The position numbers and the translations under genes are program-made. The notes under the pieces are model-generated. The model was not told the origin of the DNA and did no database searches. It saw only the letters and a list, made by a program, of their open reading frames with translations. Positions 1 to 13,300 of a stretch of DNA of 64,000 nt are shown piece after piece; position 1 is the stretch's first letter; each line of letters begins with the position of its first letter. This DNA comes from Megascapheus bottae. Lineage: Eukaryota; Chordata; Mammalia; Rodentia; Geomyidae. The stretch lies in NCBI GenBank assembly GCA_024803745.1, contig JANJXV010000013.1, forward strand, positions 56,456,602 to 56,520,601, given 5' to 3'.

Positions 1-3000
1 GGGCCGGGCCACCAAAGCAGGACCCAGCAGGCCTCCGTGTACCCCTCCAGCCAGTGAGGGGCAAAGGGGTTTCCCCTTGGCAGTCTGCCAGACATAGTTA
101 AAAAGTTCATTCTTGGTTTATGTTCTGTTGCTTTAACGTGACGTGGACCCTGACCACTTCTGGTTCCATGGCCATATGCGTCATGGTGGAGGACACTCTG
201 CCGTCTTGAGACCTCATCCGGTTTCCAGTGGCCAGCTTCCTGGGAGAAGCGTGTGATGGCATGGCCTCACTCCCAGAGCCAAGCTCCGGGCTACACGCGT
301 GAGCTCTCATGGACTGGCAGTGTTGAAAATCCTCCAGGCTCGTCTGTCTGCCCTGAAGCTCCAGATGGACTGTTTGGTGAGGCCTAGCTTGGTGGGAGCA
401 GACCTGGGACCTGAAGAGCCAGGCCTCAAGTCATGCCAAAGGGGAGAGAGGCAGCGATGGATCTGCCTTCCTCTTACATGTAGACCTGCACCCACACGCC
501 TCCATTAAGACAGACGACCTGCTTTAGTGTGTTGACTTAAATGCAGTGTGTGTCACACACACACACGCACACTCAGAGAAATGCCCAGAATAATGTTTGA
601 CTGGACACTGCAGGGTCCAGTCAAGTTGGAAAACAAACTAACAAGGACACCAGGTGAATCCAGCAGGCCAGACGTGAGCCCCACATCCTCCCCTGCTGTC
701 ACCTGTGTGGCTCTTCACCTGCTGGTGCTTGTGATGATAACATCCCTACTATCTGTCTGGCAGGGAGAGGAAGGGTGATCCAGCGCCTGTGACACCTGGA
801 TTGAAGTGTTACCTTGTGCTTGGTGGTGTCTGGTGTTGGGTCACCTCTGTTCTTGTTTGGGGACTCTATCCAACTCCCAGGGTCCCTTTCTATCTTTGGT
901 CCCAAGTTGGTGACCCCTAGCCCCTGGCAGGTTGAAGTGGGGCAGAGGCGGCTCCATCAGGCAGCTCACCCGGGTCCTCTGGCAGAGCCAAGTCCTGGGG
1001 TTCAAGGCAGCAGCATGGAATGGGGGGGCTCTTATCTCGCATTGCTCCCCCAGCACTGGCTTTGCCACAGTTACCCCTAGAGATGGGGCGCTGCTCGGGT
1101 GCTCCAGATCCCAAGGTACAGGCAACTGAGCCCCTCCATGTTTCCTTGCCGGCACAAGGCTTCCCAGCTGGCCAGGGACTGGTGACCCCAGCCCGTCCAG
1201 GGGTCAGGCCTGAGTCATGATTGCACCTTTTTCTGACCAAGCAGATCCCAGGGGACCAGGGCACTGCCCCGTTGTGAGCCCACCCTGCCCACGTGCATAC
1301 CTGTCAGCGCCTGAGTAACGAACTTAGCCGTCTGCACCATTCTTGGGCGGTCCTGCTCAGTGGCGCTGCGCAGGCCCACTAGCTGTCTGGGGCCTGGCCT
1401 GCCCGAGCCAGCCCAGCACCTACAGAGTCCCCCCTCCCTCCCTCAAGGGCTCAGCCTGCACCCCCAGGTGCCCCCCCGTAGGGAGGGGAGAGCAGAGGAG
1501 GCCAAAGTCCTGGGCAGTGTACAGACTTGCTGATGGGCCCTCAGAATCAGCAGTGGCCTGCCATCCCACCTCCATGCCACCCAAGTCGCTCAGTCCTGCT
1601 CAGGGGGCAGGGAGAGGAGGGGGAGAAAGACGCACACGCACACAAGAATCAGTCTCACCTGCAGCTCATGCTGCTTTGTTCCAGTCTCACTGCGGTGCCT
1701 TGGGCCCACAGGCAGGTGGGAAGGGAGGGGAGGGGAAGGGAAGGGAAGGTGAGAGGCTGTCAGCAAACATTGCCCTGAGTGCAGCGGGTGTCACCAGGCT
1801 TTCCCATGGGGTGACCGGGCAGCAGCCACCTCTCCACCCATGCCGGGACCAGGGCAGCAGGGGCATAAAGAGCTGTCCTGCTGGGGGTGGCATGCTGGCA
1901 TGAGAGTGGGAGCTGGCCCCCCAATATGCAGGTACAGGGACTAGCCATGAGCCCATGACCCACTAAAGTTTGCCTGTGGAAAGTGATGGTCTCTTTTCAG
2001 GTGGCAGTGGCAGGCGGGCTGTGAACCGGACAGGGCGGGAACATCCTGCGGGGACCACGTCAGGAAGTGGGCACGTGGCGGCCAGCCGTGCAGCCTCGCA
2101 GCTCTGCGGAGGGTGTAGCCGGCCTGGGTTGCTCAGGTGGACGGGTGCCAGGGACAGGCTGGGCTGGCCAGGCCCATGGGCATGGGACGGCTGAGTCAGC
2201 CCTGAGGGAACCGAGGCCTAGCCCACTATGTCCTGGGCAGGGCGGGTGCTTCCTGCCCCTCCTGGGTCTGGGAACTTCCTCCCTCTTCCACCCCAGCCAT
2301 CTCCAACCAGATCAGAGGAGTGGTGGGAGGCCCAGGGGCTTTGAGGGTCATCAGTGCAGCCAGTAGCGGTCTCAGAGAGGCCACCACCATCGGGGGGCAG
2401 GGGGTGGGACTGCCCAAGCTGCCCAGCATGGACCCCGTTGGCCAGTCCATCCTGGAGACAGCAGCCTGGCACGTCTCTTGTTCCTCGTGCTGGTGTCCGC
2501 TTAGAAAGGGCAACTGGTGTCACACTGAGCTGCTGAGGCCACTCTGGCCCAGGGCTGGGTGGTTCCCTTGAAGCAAAGGTCCCATGGCTGCTGAGATCAG
2601 TGCCGTTCAGAGAGCACGGTGGTGGCCTGATGGCTTCCTTCCTGCAGAAGCCTGATGGCTGCTAGAAGCCGCTGTCGCTTCAAGGGATGGCTGCGGTCTT
2701 CCAGTTGGTCAGGTGGGCAAAGGCTGTTTTCAGCGTGGGATTGGAGGAGTTCCCCACCCAAGCCTGGAACCAGAGCCTATGGGATTCATGTTGAAGCCTG
2801 AAGCCAGGCCCAGACAGGGATGGAGAGAGAGGCGGGGAGGGGAACACATGGGTAGCCAGAGCCTGTCTTCCCTCAGGACCCCTTCGGGCACCCCAGGCTA
2901 GGCCATGGGTAGGACAGGAACCTGGCACACTGTGGGGGTCACGGGCTCCCACTGGGCTGTGAGCCTGCCCTGCCCCATCCTTACATGGGCACAGGGAGGA

Positions 3001-4193
3001 ATGTGGCCAGCCAGGGCTGAGTGACTGTTCCCTGGTACTCCCAGGGTCACAGCAGGGTGACCGGAAAGAATGGGATCAGAATTGTCCTCTGCACTGAGTC
3101 CCCGCAGGTGGGAGGCGCAGGAGGCTGGAGGCTGGGTGCATCGCTTCCCGGAGGCTGGGCCTCTCCCACAGGGAGCTGAGGCTGTGTCCTCTGCCCTACA
3201 GGCTGAGCGGAGCCCAGCCTCAGATAAAGATTCCAGCCGCCCTGATAATCGTGGCTGACCTTTCCCTACAGGGCTTCCATTGTTGTGGCCCAAGGGTAGG
3301 TGGCCTTGTTGGCGGGGGAGGCAGCTGGGGTGGGCACTGGCCCTGGGCAGGGCCTGCTGCGGGGCTCCACGACGCTGCCAATCAGCTGATCTTCGCTTGG
3401 GACCTGGGAGCTTGTCCTCAGACATGGGGGTGGCCAGGACAGGCAAGCCTGTTCTGCACAGGCCCCACCTGCTCCGGGCCACATCACCCCCAGTGTGGAA
3501 AGAGGCTTCCATGCCTCGTGGGAGGCCTTGGAGCAGACTCAGCCCTCCCCACCCGTGCCCTAACCCTTCCCCCTCCCCGGCTGCCTGAGACCCTCAGCTG
3601 GACAGGAGGAAAGGGGGTGCCCTGCAGGCAGAAGGGTGAAGGGTGTCAGGCAGTAGCTTGGGGCATGCTGGTATCCACAGGTCAGCTTAACCACATGGAC
3701 ACTTCTTGGCTGGGTACCCAGAGGAGCCCGGGAGCTGTGAGCACAGCTGCCCTAAGGAGCCTGGGTGTCATCCGTGTAGGGCAGAGAAGGGCTCAGGATG
3801 CCGGGGGCAGACCCCGCAAGGAGACCAGCAGGACACACGCTGCCTTTGCCCCTTAGGACAAAGACCCTAGAAAGCTTCCGGAGAAGGGCGGGGCCTGCCA
3901 GGAAGGGGTGGAGCCTCACCCAGGGCCCTGAGCCCACTCAGAGCCCAGGCAGGGGGAGGAGGGCTGGGAGGGCTGGGAGGGGCGTGCTGCAGCCCCCATC
4001 CTGCGCCTCTGCTGCTGCTCACTGCCCGTCCCCCCTACACCCCACCCACGCTCCAAGTCCCAGCACACCTTGGAGGTTCCACGCACTGCTGCAATGCTCT
4101 CCATTCGAAGCCTGGCCCTCTGTGCCCCTTCCCAAAGGTGGGCACCCGCCTCTCCCTCCTGTGGACTCTGGCTGTGGACAAAATAAAGACAGA

Positions 4194-4390
4194 GGGGCTA
4201 GGAATGTGGCTTAGTGGTAGAGTGCTCGCCTAGCATGCAGGAAGCCCTGGGTTCCATTCCTCAGTGTGGAAGTGGTGCTGTGGCTCAAGTGGCTCCAGTG
4301 GTAGAGTGCTAGTCTTGAGCAAAAGAATCTCAGGGACAGTCCGCAGGCCCTGAGTTCAAGCCCCAGAACTGAAGAGAGAGAGAGAAAGAA
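4194..4390 (+). mobile_element. IDL-Geo-like SINE (degenerate)
   Basis: It has an ID-like left monomer (gtggcttagtggtagagtgc, then gggttccattcc as a B-box relic) and the right monomer with 'gaagtggtgctgtggctcaa' and 'ccctgagttcaagcccc', ending in a GA-rich tail. Confidence 0.8.
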
Positions 4391-5109
4391 AGGCGGGGAG
4401 AGGGAGAGGGAGCACGCAAGGTGGTGGGACTGGCAGGCCTGGTGGCCACATGGGGTCTGTCCATGGGGCAGAAACTGGACTTTCAGGCAGGCCCTGCCCC
4501 CCAGTTTTCCCTCTGGCTCAGGGCCTGCAGACATGTCCACCAGCGATGGCACTTCCCCGAATCTTCCTCTCAGGCCCCGGCAGGCCCTGACCTGTCCTTG
4601 GCCTTCAGGATTACAGGCCACGGTGAATGTAGAGATATCCTGGAGCTGGACAGTAGAGAAGGGCTTCAGCAGTGGGGCTCCAATACAGGGGGTGTCAGGC
4701 ACTGGAATGCCGCATGGCTGGCTTTGGCACAGAACAGCCCTCATGGTGGCGTCAGGAAGGCAGAAGCCAGGGCCCTGGGGCAGGTGGTACAGGCCGGAGG
4801 TGGGCAGTGCAGCCCTTCTGAGGTACCCCACATCAATGTGTCCCACTGTGTCACCACACACCCATGTGGTCACCCACTAAGAACAGGGGCCACCTGGGTT
4901 TCTGTGGACATCAGTGTGGAACTAACCCTGAGCACCCCCCTGTCTTTAGTCCGAGACAGAGAACCTGCATGGGAGGTGCAGCCAGCCCTCCGGGGGCCAT
5001 TGGTGGGAGATCCTTGGTGCTCAGGGAGTGGCAGCGGGGGTGCATGCAGGGACCCTGTGGGAGGGAAGCCAGCCAAGAGTTTAACACGGTTAGAGAAAGC
5101 AGCACCACA

Positions 5110-5190
5110 GGTCTGGAGACAGATCGCGGTACAGTGCTTGCCTATCCTGTGTAAGGCCCCAGGTTTGATTCCTCTCACCACAAAAGGGAA
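5110..5190 (+). mobile_element. Single-monomer ID-like SINE remnant
   Basis: A degenerate tRNA-like unit containing 'acagtgcttgcctatcctgt' and 'ccaggtttgattcctctcac', without the usual right monomer, ends in a short A-rich tail. Confidence 0.6.
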
Positions 5191-5959
5191 AGGGAAGCCA
5201 GGAAGGGCCTCCGGGAGACCCAGAGCTATGTGGAAGGCTGCACTGTGTGGCAGCTCTGGGCGGGCACGCCTCCTCCTCCTGCGTGGGCGAGGGGCCTCGC
5301 CAGGGCAGAGGCCACCGCGGGCATGGGACTGGCGTGTTCAAGTACCCGCGTGGCTGGACCTGACTGGGGGCTTCCCGGGATGAGGGTGAGGGGCACAGGT
5401 TTGTGTGGGGAAGTTCTGTGCGCGTTTGACCTTCGAGTGCAGGTCCTTGTCCCGGCCCTTGTGACGCTGGCCATGGGCCAGGGCCAGGAGAAAGGGGGAG
5501 CGGCGGGCTCTGAAACCGCTGAGCCACACTGACTTCCGCAGCTGCGGCCTCATTGCTGGGGTGGGAGAGCAGTCTGGTGGGGTGGAGGGATGAGGAGGAG
5601 ACAGGAGCGTGTACACATGAGTGACAGAACGAGCAGTGAGGAGGCCCTTGGGACTGGCTGGCCACCGTAGAGAAAGGTAGCCATGTCCTCTCACATCCTC
5701 TTCCCAGCCTCCCAGCGCCACCCCAGGTGACCAGAGAGGACAGCAGGGCCCAGCCTGAAGCCAGCCTGGGGCTGGTCAGATAGGAAGCGCTTTGCCTGCT
5801 CCATGGGGACCTGCTGGGTCTCTGTGCCTGCCTGGGTGGCCCTTGCTGTCCAAAGGCAAGACCTGACCCATGCACCTTGGCCGTCCTGTAGTTGGGGACC
5901 CCATGAGCAAGTGAGGGACAGGAGCCACTGATGGCGTCTGATACCCTAGGCACTATGCC

Positions 5960-6140
5960 CGCTCTTTAAAAAAAAACAAAACCAAACGATTGTTATTATA
6001 AAGGCGATGTACAGAAAGGGTCACAGTTACATAAGTCAGATAAAAAGTACATTTCTTTTGCGACAATGTCACCCTTCCTCCCCCTCCCATTCTCACCCAT
6101 ATGCTGTACAGTTCATTTTCAACACATTGTCTAGTGACCA
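5960..6140 (-). mobile_element. Probable L1 3'-end remnant
   Basis: A sequence containing 'ttacataagtcagataaaaa' and 'acaatgtcacccttcctccc' recurs in diverged form at about 24,190-24,310 and 38,560-38,660. In both of those places it leads into recognisable antisense L1, so I read it as a 3' UTR fragment of the local L1 family. Confidence 0.5.
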
Positions 6141-6624
6141 TGCCCGCTCTTGAAGCTCTGCCTGGCCTCCAGAGCCAGCAGAAGAGGCTGTGTCTGGGGC
6201 TGGGGCCTCAGACAAAGCAGGGCCTTTGTCCTTTACACTGCTCAGAGTCACCAGCCACCAGAGGGGCTGCAGGCTACATCCCCAGAAAGGGGGCACAGGA
6301 GCTGCTGGGGAAGTCGGTAGGTGTCTGAGGGAGTCCTTGTGGAGCAGTCACAGGCCTTCTGTCCCCAGTCCCCCCGGTGACCACATCCAGGTCTGCTCCT
6401 CTCAGATGGGGATTCTGCCGCCTGGTAGACGGATGAGGCTGCGCAGACCTGCCATGCCGGAGGCAGGAGTACACTGGGCATTAGTACCCCAACGCTGCTT
6501 CCTGCCACCTCCTGTTGCACCCCACCGCACCCCTCAGCCCTGCAACACAGGAGCCCAACATCTGTGGCTGGACGCGAGGCAAGCTCACCTGGCCTGAGCA
6601 TGCCTGAGTCTCCTCATTAACATC

Positions 6625-6853
6625 TGTGGCTGGCGCCGGTGCTCACGCCTGGAATTCCAGCTTCCCGGGGGGCTGAGATCTGAGGATCCCAGTTCTAAGC
6701 CAGCCCAGGCAGGAAGTTCATGCGATTCTCATCCTCAATTAGCCACCAAAATACTGGACGTGGAGCTGGGGCTCAAGTGGTAAAGCACCAGCCTTCAGCC
6801 AGCAAGCTCAGGGCCAGTGCCCAGGCCTGTGTTCAAGCCCCAGCACACAGGAC
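6625..6853 (+). mobile_element. B1-like-headed composite SINE
   Basis: A 7SL/B1-like head (gctcacgcctggaattccag, gctgagatctgaggatccca) is followed by the Geo-type body (gtggagctggggctcaagtg) and 'gtgttcaagccccagcac'. This is the second abundant SINE type in the window. Confidence 0.8.
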
Positions 6854-7365
6854 AGAATATGACCCGCAGTGCTTGGGCAGGGCTCAGGGATGAGGCTGGG
6901 AGGGGCTGAGCCCAGTTTGCTGTCAGCTTCTCCTGGGCCCTGCAGGGCCACCTGTCCTCATCTCTATGATCAGCGTACACCCGCTCGCTGGCCATGTCTG
7001 AGCCGTGCCTGCCTCCCACTGTGGGATGCCAACACCGGAGGGAGTCTGTGGGCTGGCGCAGCCATGGTCCACCCAGCTCCACCTGGCTGTGCCCTGCAGA
7101 CCTCGTGCCTGGAGATCTTCAGAGAGCCATGTCTGCCCCGTGTGCTGGGCTGTGCCTCTGGTGCTGTCCTCACTGGCTTCACACAAAACCGCCTGGGCAT
7201 GTGGCTTTCCCTGGCTGGCCAGCTCCTTCCCACTGCAGCCTTCTCCAGGGTCTCATTTGGCTCCACCTCCCTCTGCTCCAATTCCCAGGCTGGTTGGGGC
7301 TGTCACCAGCACACGGCTGTGTGGTCACTGCCTTGGGCCTGACTGTCCCCTCTTCCTCCTTCCAG

Positions 7366-7386
7366 AAGGCTCCGAGCACCCACGCC
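7366..7386 (+). other. OSBPL5: 5' UTR part of the OSBPL5 ATG exon
   Basis: A polypyrimidine tract and AG acceptor (ctcttcctccttccag) end at 7,365. The ATG at 7,387 follows 21 bases later with G at -3. It gives an N-terminus that starts MKEEAFLRRRFSLCPP, as in known ORP5 proteins. Confidence 0.8.
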
Positions 7387-10300
7387 ATGAAGGAAGAAGC
7401 CTTTCTCAGGCGTCGTTTCTCCCTCTGTCCCCCCACTTCCACCCCGCAGAAGACAGACCCCCGGAAGCTCACACGGAACCTGCTCTTGGGCGGTGAGAAT
7501 GAACTCGGCCCCAGCAGCCCAGGTTGGTGCTAGCCACAGACGACTGGGTTCTCCTGGCTCCACAGCCACCGGGTGGCCTCGGCCCGGCCCATCCTCGCTC
7601 TGCCCTCGTGGGCCAGTGAGTGGATACCCTGATCTGCTGTGCCCACACTGGAGACTGGATTGCATGGTCAGAAGGTTCACAGCACCTTGAAATGCTAGGT
7701 GGGCTGGGCGCCTGTCATCCTAATTAACTCAGGAGGCTGAGATCTGAGGACAAGGTTCAAAGCCAGCCAGCCAGGAAAGTCTGACTCTTATCTCCAATTT
7801 ACTAACAAAAAGCTGGAAGTGGAGCTGTGGCTCAAGGGGTAGGGCACCTGCAAGGAGAGGAACCAGGACTGGCCTCTGCCCCTAGCTGTTGAGAGGGCCG
7901 GAGACCTCCTAGCCTGGCCACAGCACTGCCCCATGGCATCTGGGCAGCCAGGCCCCCGAGCCAGCACAGAGAGCTCCCACGTGGAGGGGCCCTGGGGACA
8001 GACAGGAGTGCTGCTGACCCCACGGAGGCTGGGGCAGGTGGGTTCCAGGGCCTCACCACAGGGCCAGGCCAGGGAAGATTTCCTGTGCTGGATGACTTTG
8101 GGCAGAGCCCTCCCTCAAGTCCCCGCCCTGGGCTCTCCAGAGAGAGGGGAACCAGCTCCTGGTTTCTTCCCCATGCTGCAGGGAGAGGGTCCCCAGCCCC
8201 CCCAGTTCCATGGGTGTCAGTCCTCACTGGGGTCCCCTCACTGTTCACCTGGGCCCAGCTAGTGGCTCGTGACCTGCGCATCAACCCAGGCCACACCACT
8301 GCCACTGGGATCCACGGCCCATCCTTCACAGGAAGTGGCCTCAAGCATGCAGAGTGTCAGATCTAGACACTTCGAACAGAGACTGCCCCCTCCCCCTAAA
8401 GCAGCACTCGGGGGCCAGTGGCCTCCGGCACCCTGAGCCCAGTGTGCCCCTAAGCCTGGACAGTGCCCTTCCTTGGAGAACTGGGGGCCCTACAGAATGA
8501 CACATCATCCCCGGTTGGTGGCTGGCTCCCCCAGTTTCCTTCAGTGGCTCAGGGTCTATCCCAGCTGGCACTGGCTGCCGCCCAGCCCTCTCCAAGGGGA
8601 ATGCCCCCTGGCCTCTGCCACCCCTGGTGGTTTCCTGCCCCTCTCAGGCCAGTGCCCAGCTGCCCACTGGGCTCACCCAGCCACTCTCTTGCAGGAAAGG
8701 ACATGGAATCCAATGGTGTGTCACCGTCAAAGGATGAAGAGTCCCTGGCCCCAGGCTCTGTCACAAGGTCACCACCGGTAAGACTCGAGACAAGGAGCCC
8801 GGCCCAGGGCCGGAGGGCACTGGCCAGCCCCGCGTTTCCCTGCCTGGCCCGGAAAGTCCAGCATGTGAGGCTCCGGGAAGCCCCTGCACACAGGAAGACG
8901 GCATTGCAGCTGCTTACCAAAGCCCTGGCATAACTGAGCAGGGTGAAGGAGGGACATGGGGTGCTGGGGAGCTCGGGGCGGAGAACCCCCGTGAGAGGAG
9001 CCAGCCACCCAATGCAGGCATGCGCAGAGGCGGCTCCATCGCCCTGCGCCTGCGCTGCTCTGCCCACTCCTGTGCCCTCTCCAGGGATGCTACGTTCTGG
9101 AGCCCCTTCCAGCACCCGGGTGCTGGCTGAGGCTGGGGTCCTGTGTGGTGCCAGGCCAAGGGCAGTGAGTCAGAGACGGCCTTGGCCCTCCCTGGCCTCT
9201 GTTACCATGTGTGGCCTCGAGAGAGAGGCGTGGCTCCAAGACGCCCCTTCCTCACCTTCACAAGGAGTTTGTGAACCTTCTGTCCTGGGACTTGACCTCA
9301 CCCTGGGCTCTGTCACTTTGTGACACAGCCCCACTTCCAGCCTTTTGCTGGTTAATTGGAGATAAGAGCCTCACAGACTTTTCTTCCGAGGCTGGCTTTG
9401 AACCACAATCCTCAGATCTCAGTCTCTTGAGTAGCTAGGAGTAGAGATGTGAGCCTCAGTGCCAGACTCGGCACAAGGCACCATTCACAGTACTGTGCAT
9501 CCCCCCTCCACTTTCTTCCTAACCCCACAGCCCTGACCTTCCCCCACAGTCCCCGCCACCCCACCCCACTTTCTGAATGACTGCTCCCCAGAGCTTACAG
9601 AAGCGGACCCCTGGGCCTGGAGTGTGGCCTCATGGTAGAATGCTTGCCTAGCATGCACAAAACCCTGGGTTACATTCCTTGGTACCACATACACACACAA
9701 AAGCCAGAAGTGGTGCTGTGGCTCAAGTGGTAGAGTGCAGTGCTCAGGCTCTGAGTTCAAGGCCCAAGATTGCTCAAAAAAACAAAAGAAGAAGTAGATT
9801 ACTGTGGGCCTTGTCCCTTTGTGCTGACTGGCTTCATGTAGCCCAGCGTCTTGGTATCTGTCCCTTTATAGTGCTGTCAGGATGTCTTTCCTCGGTGAGG
9901 TTGGCCAGCAGTCTACTGATAGCTGACAAGGGTTGCAGTGCAGTGGATGCCTGGGTTGGTCCCACATCTTATCCCGGCTGTCTGCAGGCAGCCGTTATGG
10001 ACGTATGCGTGCATAGGTCTGTTAGAGTCCTGGTTTTCAGATGGGAGATGGGGCTGCTTAGGTGTGGAATTGCCAGGTCACAAAGTAATTCTACAAAACA
10101 CATGATTCTGAAGACTTCTGTGCTTGAACTCATTCTGAGTGCTGCCTCAAGGCTAGTGCTCTACCACTTAAGCCATGGCTCCCTTTTTGCTTTTTTGGTT
10201 TTTTAATGTTTAAAAGATAAACGTCTCACAGACTTCTCTACCTGTGCTGTCTTTGAACTATGATCCTCAGACCTCAGCCTTCTGAATAGCTGGGTTTATA

Positions 10301-13300
10301 GGCATGAGAGATGAGTATGCAGCTCTTTATTTAATTTCTAAAGAATTGCCAAACTTCTGTCCATACGTGGCCTCTCACCAGCCTAGACCTGCAGCGCTCT
10401 GTCTGTTTCCTTTGTTTTTGATGTATCAGTGTCTAAAATCAGGATCTCTTACTCATTTGGCTTTGTTAGTCAGCTGGCACTCTACCACTTGAGCCACACC
10501 TCCTACCCAACTTTTTTTTTTTTTTGTCAGTCCTGGCACTTAAACTCAGGGCCTGAACTCAGAGCCTAGGCACTGTCCTTGGACAATTTTTGCACTCTGT
10601 CACTTGAACCACAGCACTACTTCTGGCTTTTCCTGTGCATGTGGCTCTGGTGAATCGAACCCAGGGCTTTGTGCATGCTACCACTAGGCCATGCTCCCGG
10701 CCCCAGGCCAACTTCTTACTGCACTGGAGATGGAATCTCTCAGACTGCCACTGGCTCCTGGCCTGGTTTGTTTTCTGTCCTGGGGAAACACCAAGAGGCT
10801 CTCACTGCGGTGTGGTTTGCTTTTCTTGTGACCAAGATCGGAGAGTAGCACCCATCAGTAGCTCCTTTAGGGGAGCCAGCTGCTCAGCCCTTCTCCCAGC
10901 TTTTGGCTGAGTTGTCTTTTTGTTGTTGATTTGTGAGGGTTCCTTATCTGTTGTGCATCCTGGACCAAGGTCAGATACGTGCTTGGTAAACACTGTTAGC
11001 CATTCTCGATTCCATTCTGGAGTCATTTCCATAGGCAGTGAAGCTCCTGAGGGGCCAAGGCGCTCCCCCTCCTGGGGCAGGGGCTGCTGTTATGGCAGCA
11101 CACCCAGACCCCAGACTGGTATGTGCATACTGACCACAGGGCCCTGTGTGGCCTGTGGGGAGGAGGAAGGGGTCTCCAGCCCCTCGGCAGTGTGGGGCTA
11201 GGAGATGCTCCAGGCCGGGGTACAGCCTGTGCTGAGGAAGCTGAGGGCACCGCACAGAGAAGCCCTGGACAGCCCCACGTCCACGACCCTCACTCAGCTC
11301 TGACTCAGCTCCAGGACCCCCTGGCAGGCGAAGCGCCAAGCCTTCCCTCGTGGGCCCCTGTCTTCCTGTGATCTGGAATGTTCCCCATGGCTCTGGAGTG
11401 TGGCCTTTGCCCCAGAAAGGCTTCTTGGGGCTGTGTGACCTTGGGCAGGCTTCTGAGCCTCTCTGGGTGTCACAGCGGCCTCCTCCACCACCACCGGGCA
11501 TAACTAAAACTGCTGCACTGTGGCTGCTCAGGATCTCACAGCCACGCCAGCCACAGGTCTCCACCTCGCCCTGACCACTTCCTGCCCCTCCCTCCTGACC
11601 AGACCCCGCCCATCTGTCCCAGTGCCCCAGCCCAGCCCAGCAGGGGATCAGTGGGCCAGTGCTGAGCAGCTCAAGGCCCCTCTACTTCCACAGCCTGGGG
11701 TGCTCCCAGCACCCCCCTCGCTTCCCCTACCCCCCTCCCACATCACCCAGGAAGGGCTGGCAAAGCAGGAGCTCACAGGACAGGGCAGCAGGGGTGAGCC
11801 TCCTACAAGCCCCAGACAGTGCCTGACCGCCCCCCCCCCTTCTCTCCCGCAGGCAGAGCACAGGGTGTGCAATGGGTCCCACAAGGAGTGTGCTTCCCCG
11901 ACGGCCAGGGTCTCCAAGAAGGAGGCCCTTAAGGTGAGCTCTGGGTGGGGCCACGGGGTCAGAAGTGGCCTCCCCTACCCCCCTGCTCTGCATCTAGGCG
12001 AGGGACGACTGGGGGTCGCTGAGGGCTCTCCTGTGACACGGCTCCCTGTGCCCCTGAATGCAGGCCCAGAAAGAGAGCTACCGGCAGGAGAAGAAGCGAG
12101 CCACAAAGCAGCTGTTCAGCGCCCTGACCGACCCCAGCGTGGTCATCATGGCTGACAGCCTGAAGGTATGGGCACAGCGCATCCCCACCACAGCCACCGG
12201 GACAGCGGCCGCGTGCTTGTCATGGCAAGCCTGCGTCAGCATCCTGGGGCTGCATGACAGGTGACCCGGCCGGGCCAGGCCCTCTCCCAAGGCTCTCCCT
12301 GCTTCTGTGGCTTCCGCAGCCCTTGGCTTGCGGTCACCTCCATCTAGTTCCTGCCTGTGGACACAGGGGCAGCCATGTCTCTGTGTCGTCTCCCCTCCTG
12401 GCTAGAGTATCCATAGGGGGGCTGGGCCACGCGTGGGCCCACCTTCCCCCCGTTCCCCATTACGTCTGGGTGTCCTGGTGTGCTGGCTGGGGTCTCAGAG
12501 TCCCAGGGAGCGGTGGTCATCTGGCTTCCCTGGGGAGGACCGAGGATTAGGGTCAGGAGGCCAAGTTCAGCCTCTGAGCTTCAATGCCCCTCTCTGCACA
12601 GTGGAGGTTAAAGAATCCAGCTGTGGGCCTGCTGGGAAGAAAGTCAGAAAGTCAGTCAAGTTCCTGGGGGATGCCCAGCCTCTGTGGGACCCCCTCCGTC
12701 AAAGTCACGCAGGAAAAGGTACAAAGGGAAGGCTGAGATGGAATGAGACGTGACAAGTGAACAGGTGCCATGCCCACAGCTGGCATCCTAGCTACTCAGG
12801 AGGCTGAGCTCTCAGGATCACACTGCAGAGTCAGCGGGAAAGCCGGCGGGACGTTTATCTCCAGTCAATTATCAAGAAGCTGGAAACAGAGCTGTGGCTC
12901 ATGTAGAATACCAGCCTTGAGTAAAAAAAGCTCAGAAACAGCACCCAGGCCCTGAGTTCGAGCCCCAGTACTGGCACAAGGAAGAACATGGTCTCTGAAC
13001 AGAAGTCACAGGCTGGGTGGCTCCGAGTTCTGTTCTCCTCCATTCCTGGGACACAGCGGGCACCCCAGGGGACGGGTGCTAGAAGACCACCCCACCCTTG
13101 TGTGGAGGCCGCTTGGTGGGCTGCTCACAGGCCTCGTTGATCCCCCCACCCCGCACAGATCCGGGGCACCCTGAAGAGCTGGACGAAGCTGTGGTGCGTG
13201 CTGAAGCCCGGGGTGCTGCTCATCTACAAGACGCCCAAGGTGGGCCAGTGGGTGGGCACGGTCCTGCTGCACTGCTGTGAGCTGCTCGAGCGCCCCTCCA

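Larger units (their letters stand above)
1..7365. other. Noncoding DNA upstream of the first OSBPL5 coding exon (intron or 5' flank)
   Basis: No exon is recognisable here. The many short ORFs on both strands have no conserved domain and reflect GC-rich sequence. In other mammals OSBPL5 has a long intron before the ATG exon, so this is most likely intron 1 or 5' flank; the promoter is not identifiable. It contains SINEs near 4.2, 5.1 and 6.6 kb, a L1 3'-end remnant near 6.0 kb and a GGGAAGG-rich stretch at about 1,720-1,750. Otherwise I see nothing. Confidence 0.6.

Noticed and set aside
4421..5953. 320-codon + ORF and 287-codon - ORF in the 5' noncoding region
   Set aside because: They overlap each other on opposite strands, run through SINE sequence and show no domain or splice support.
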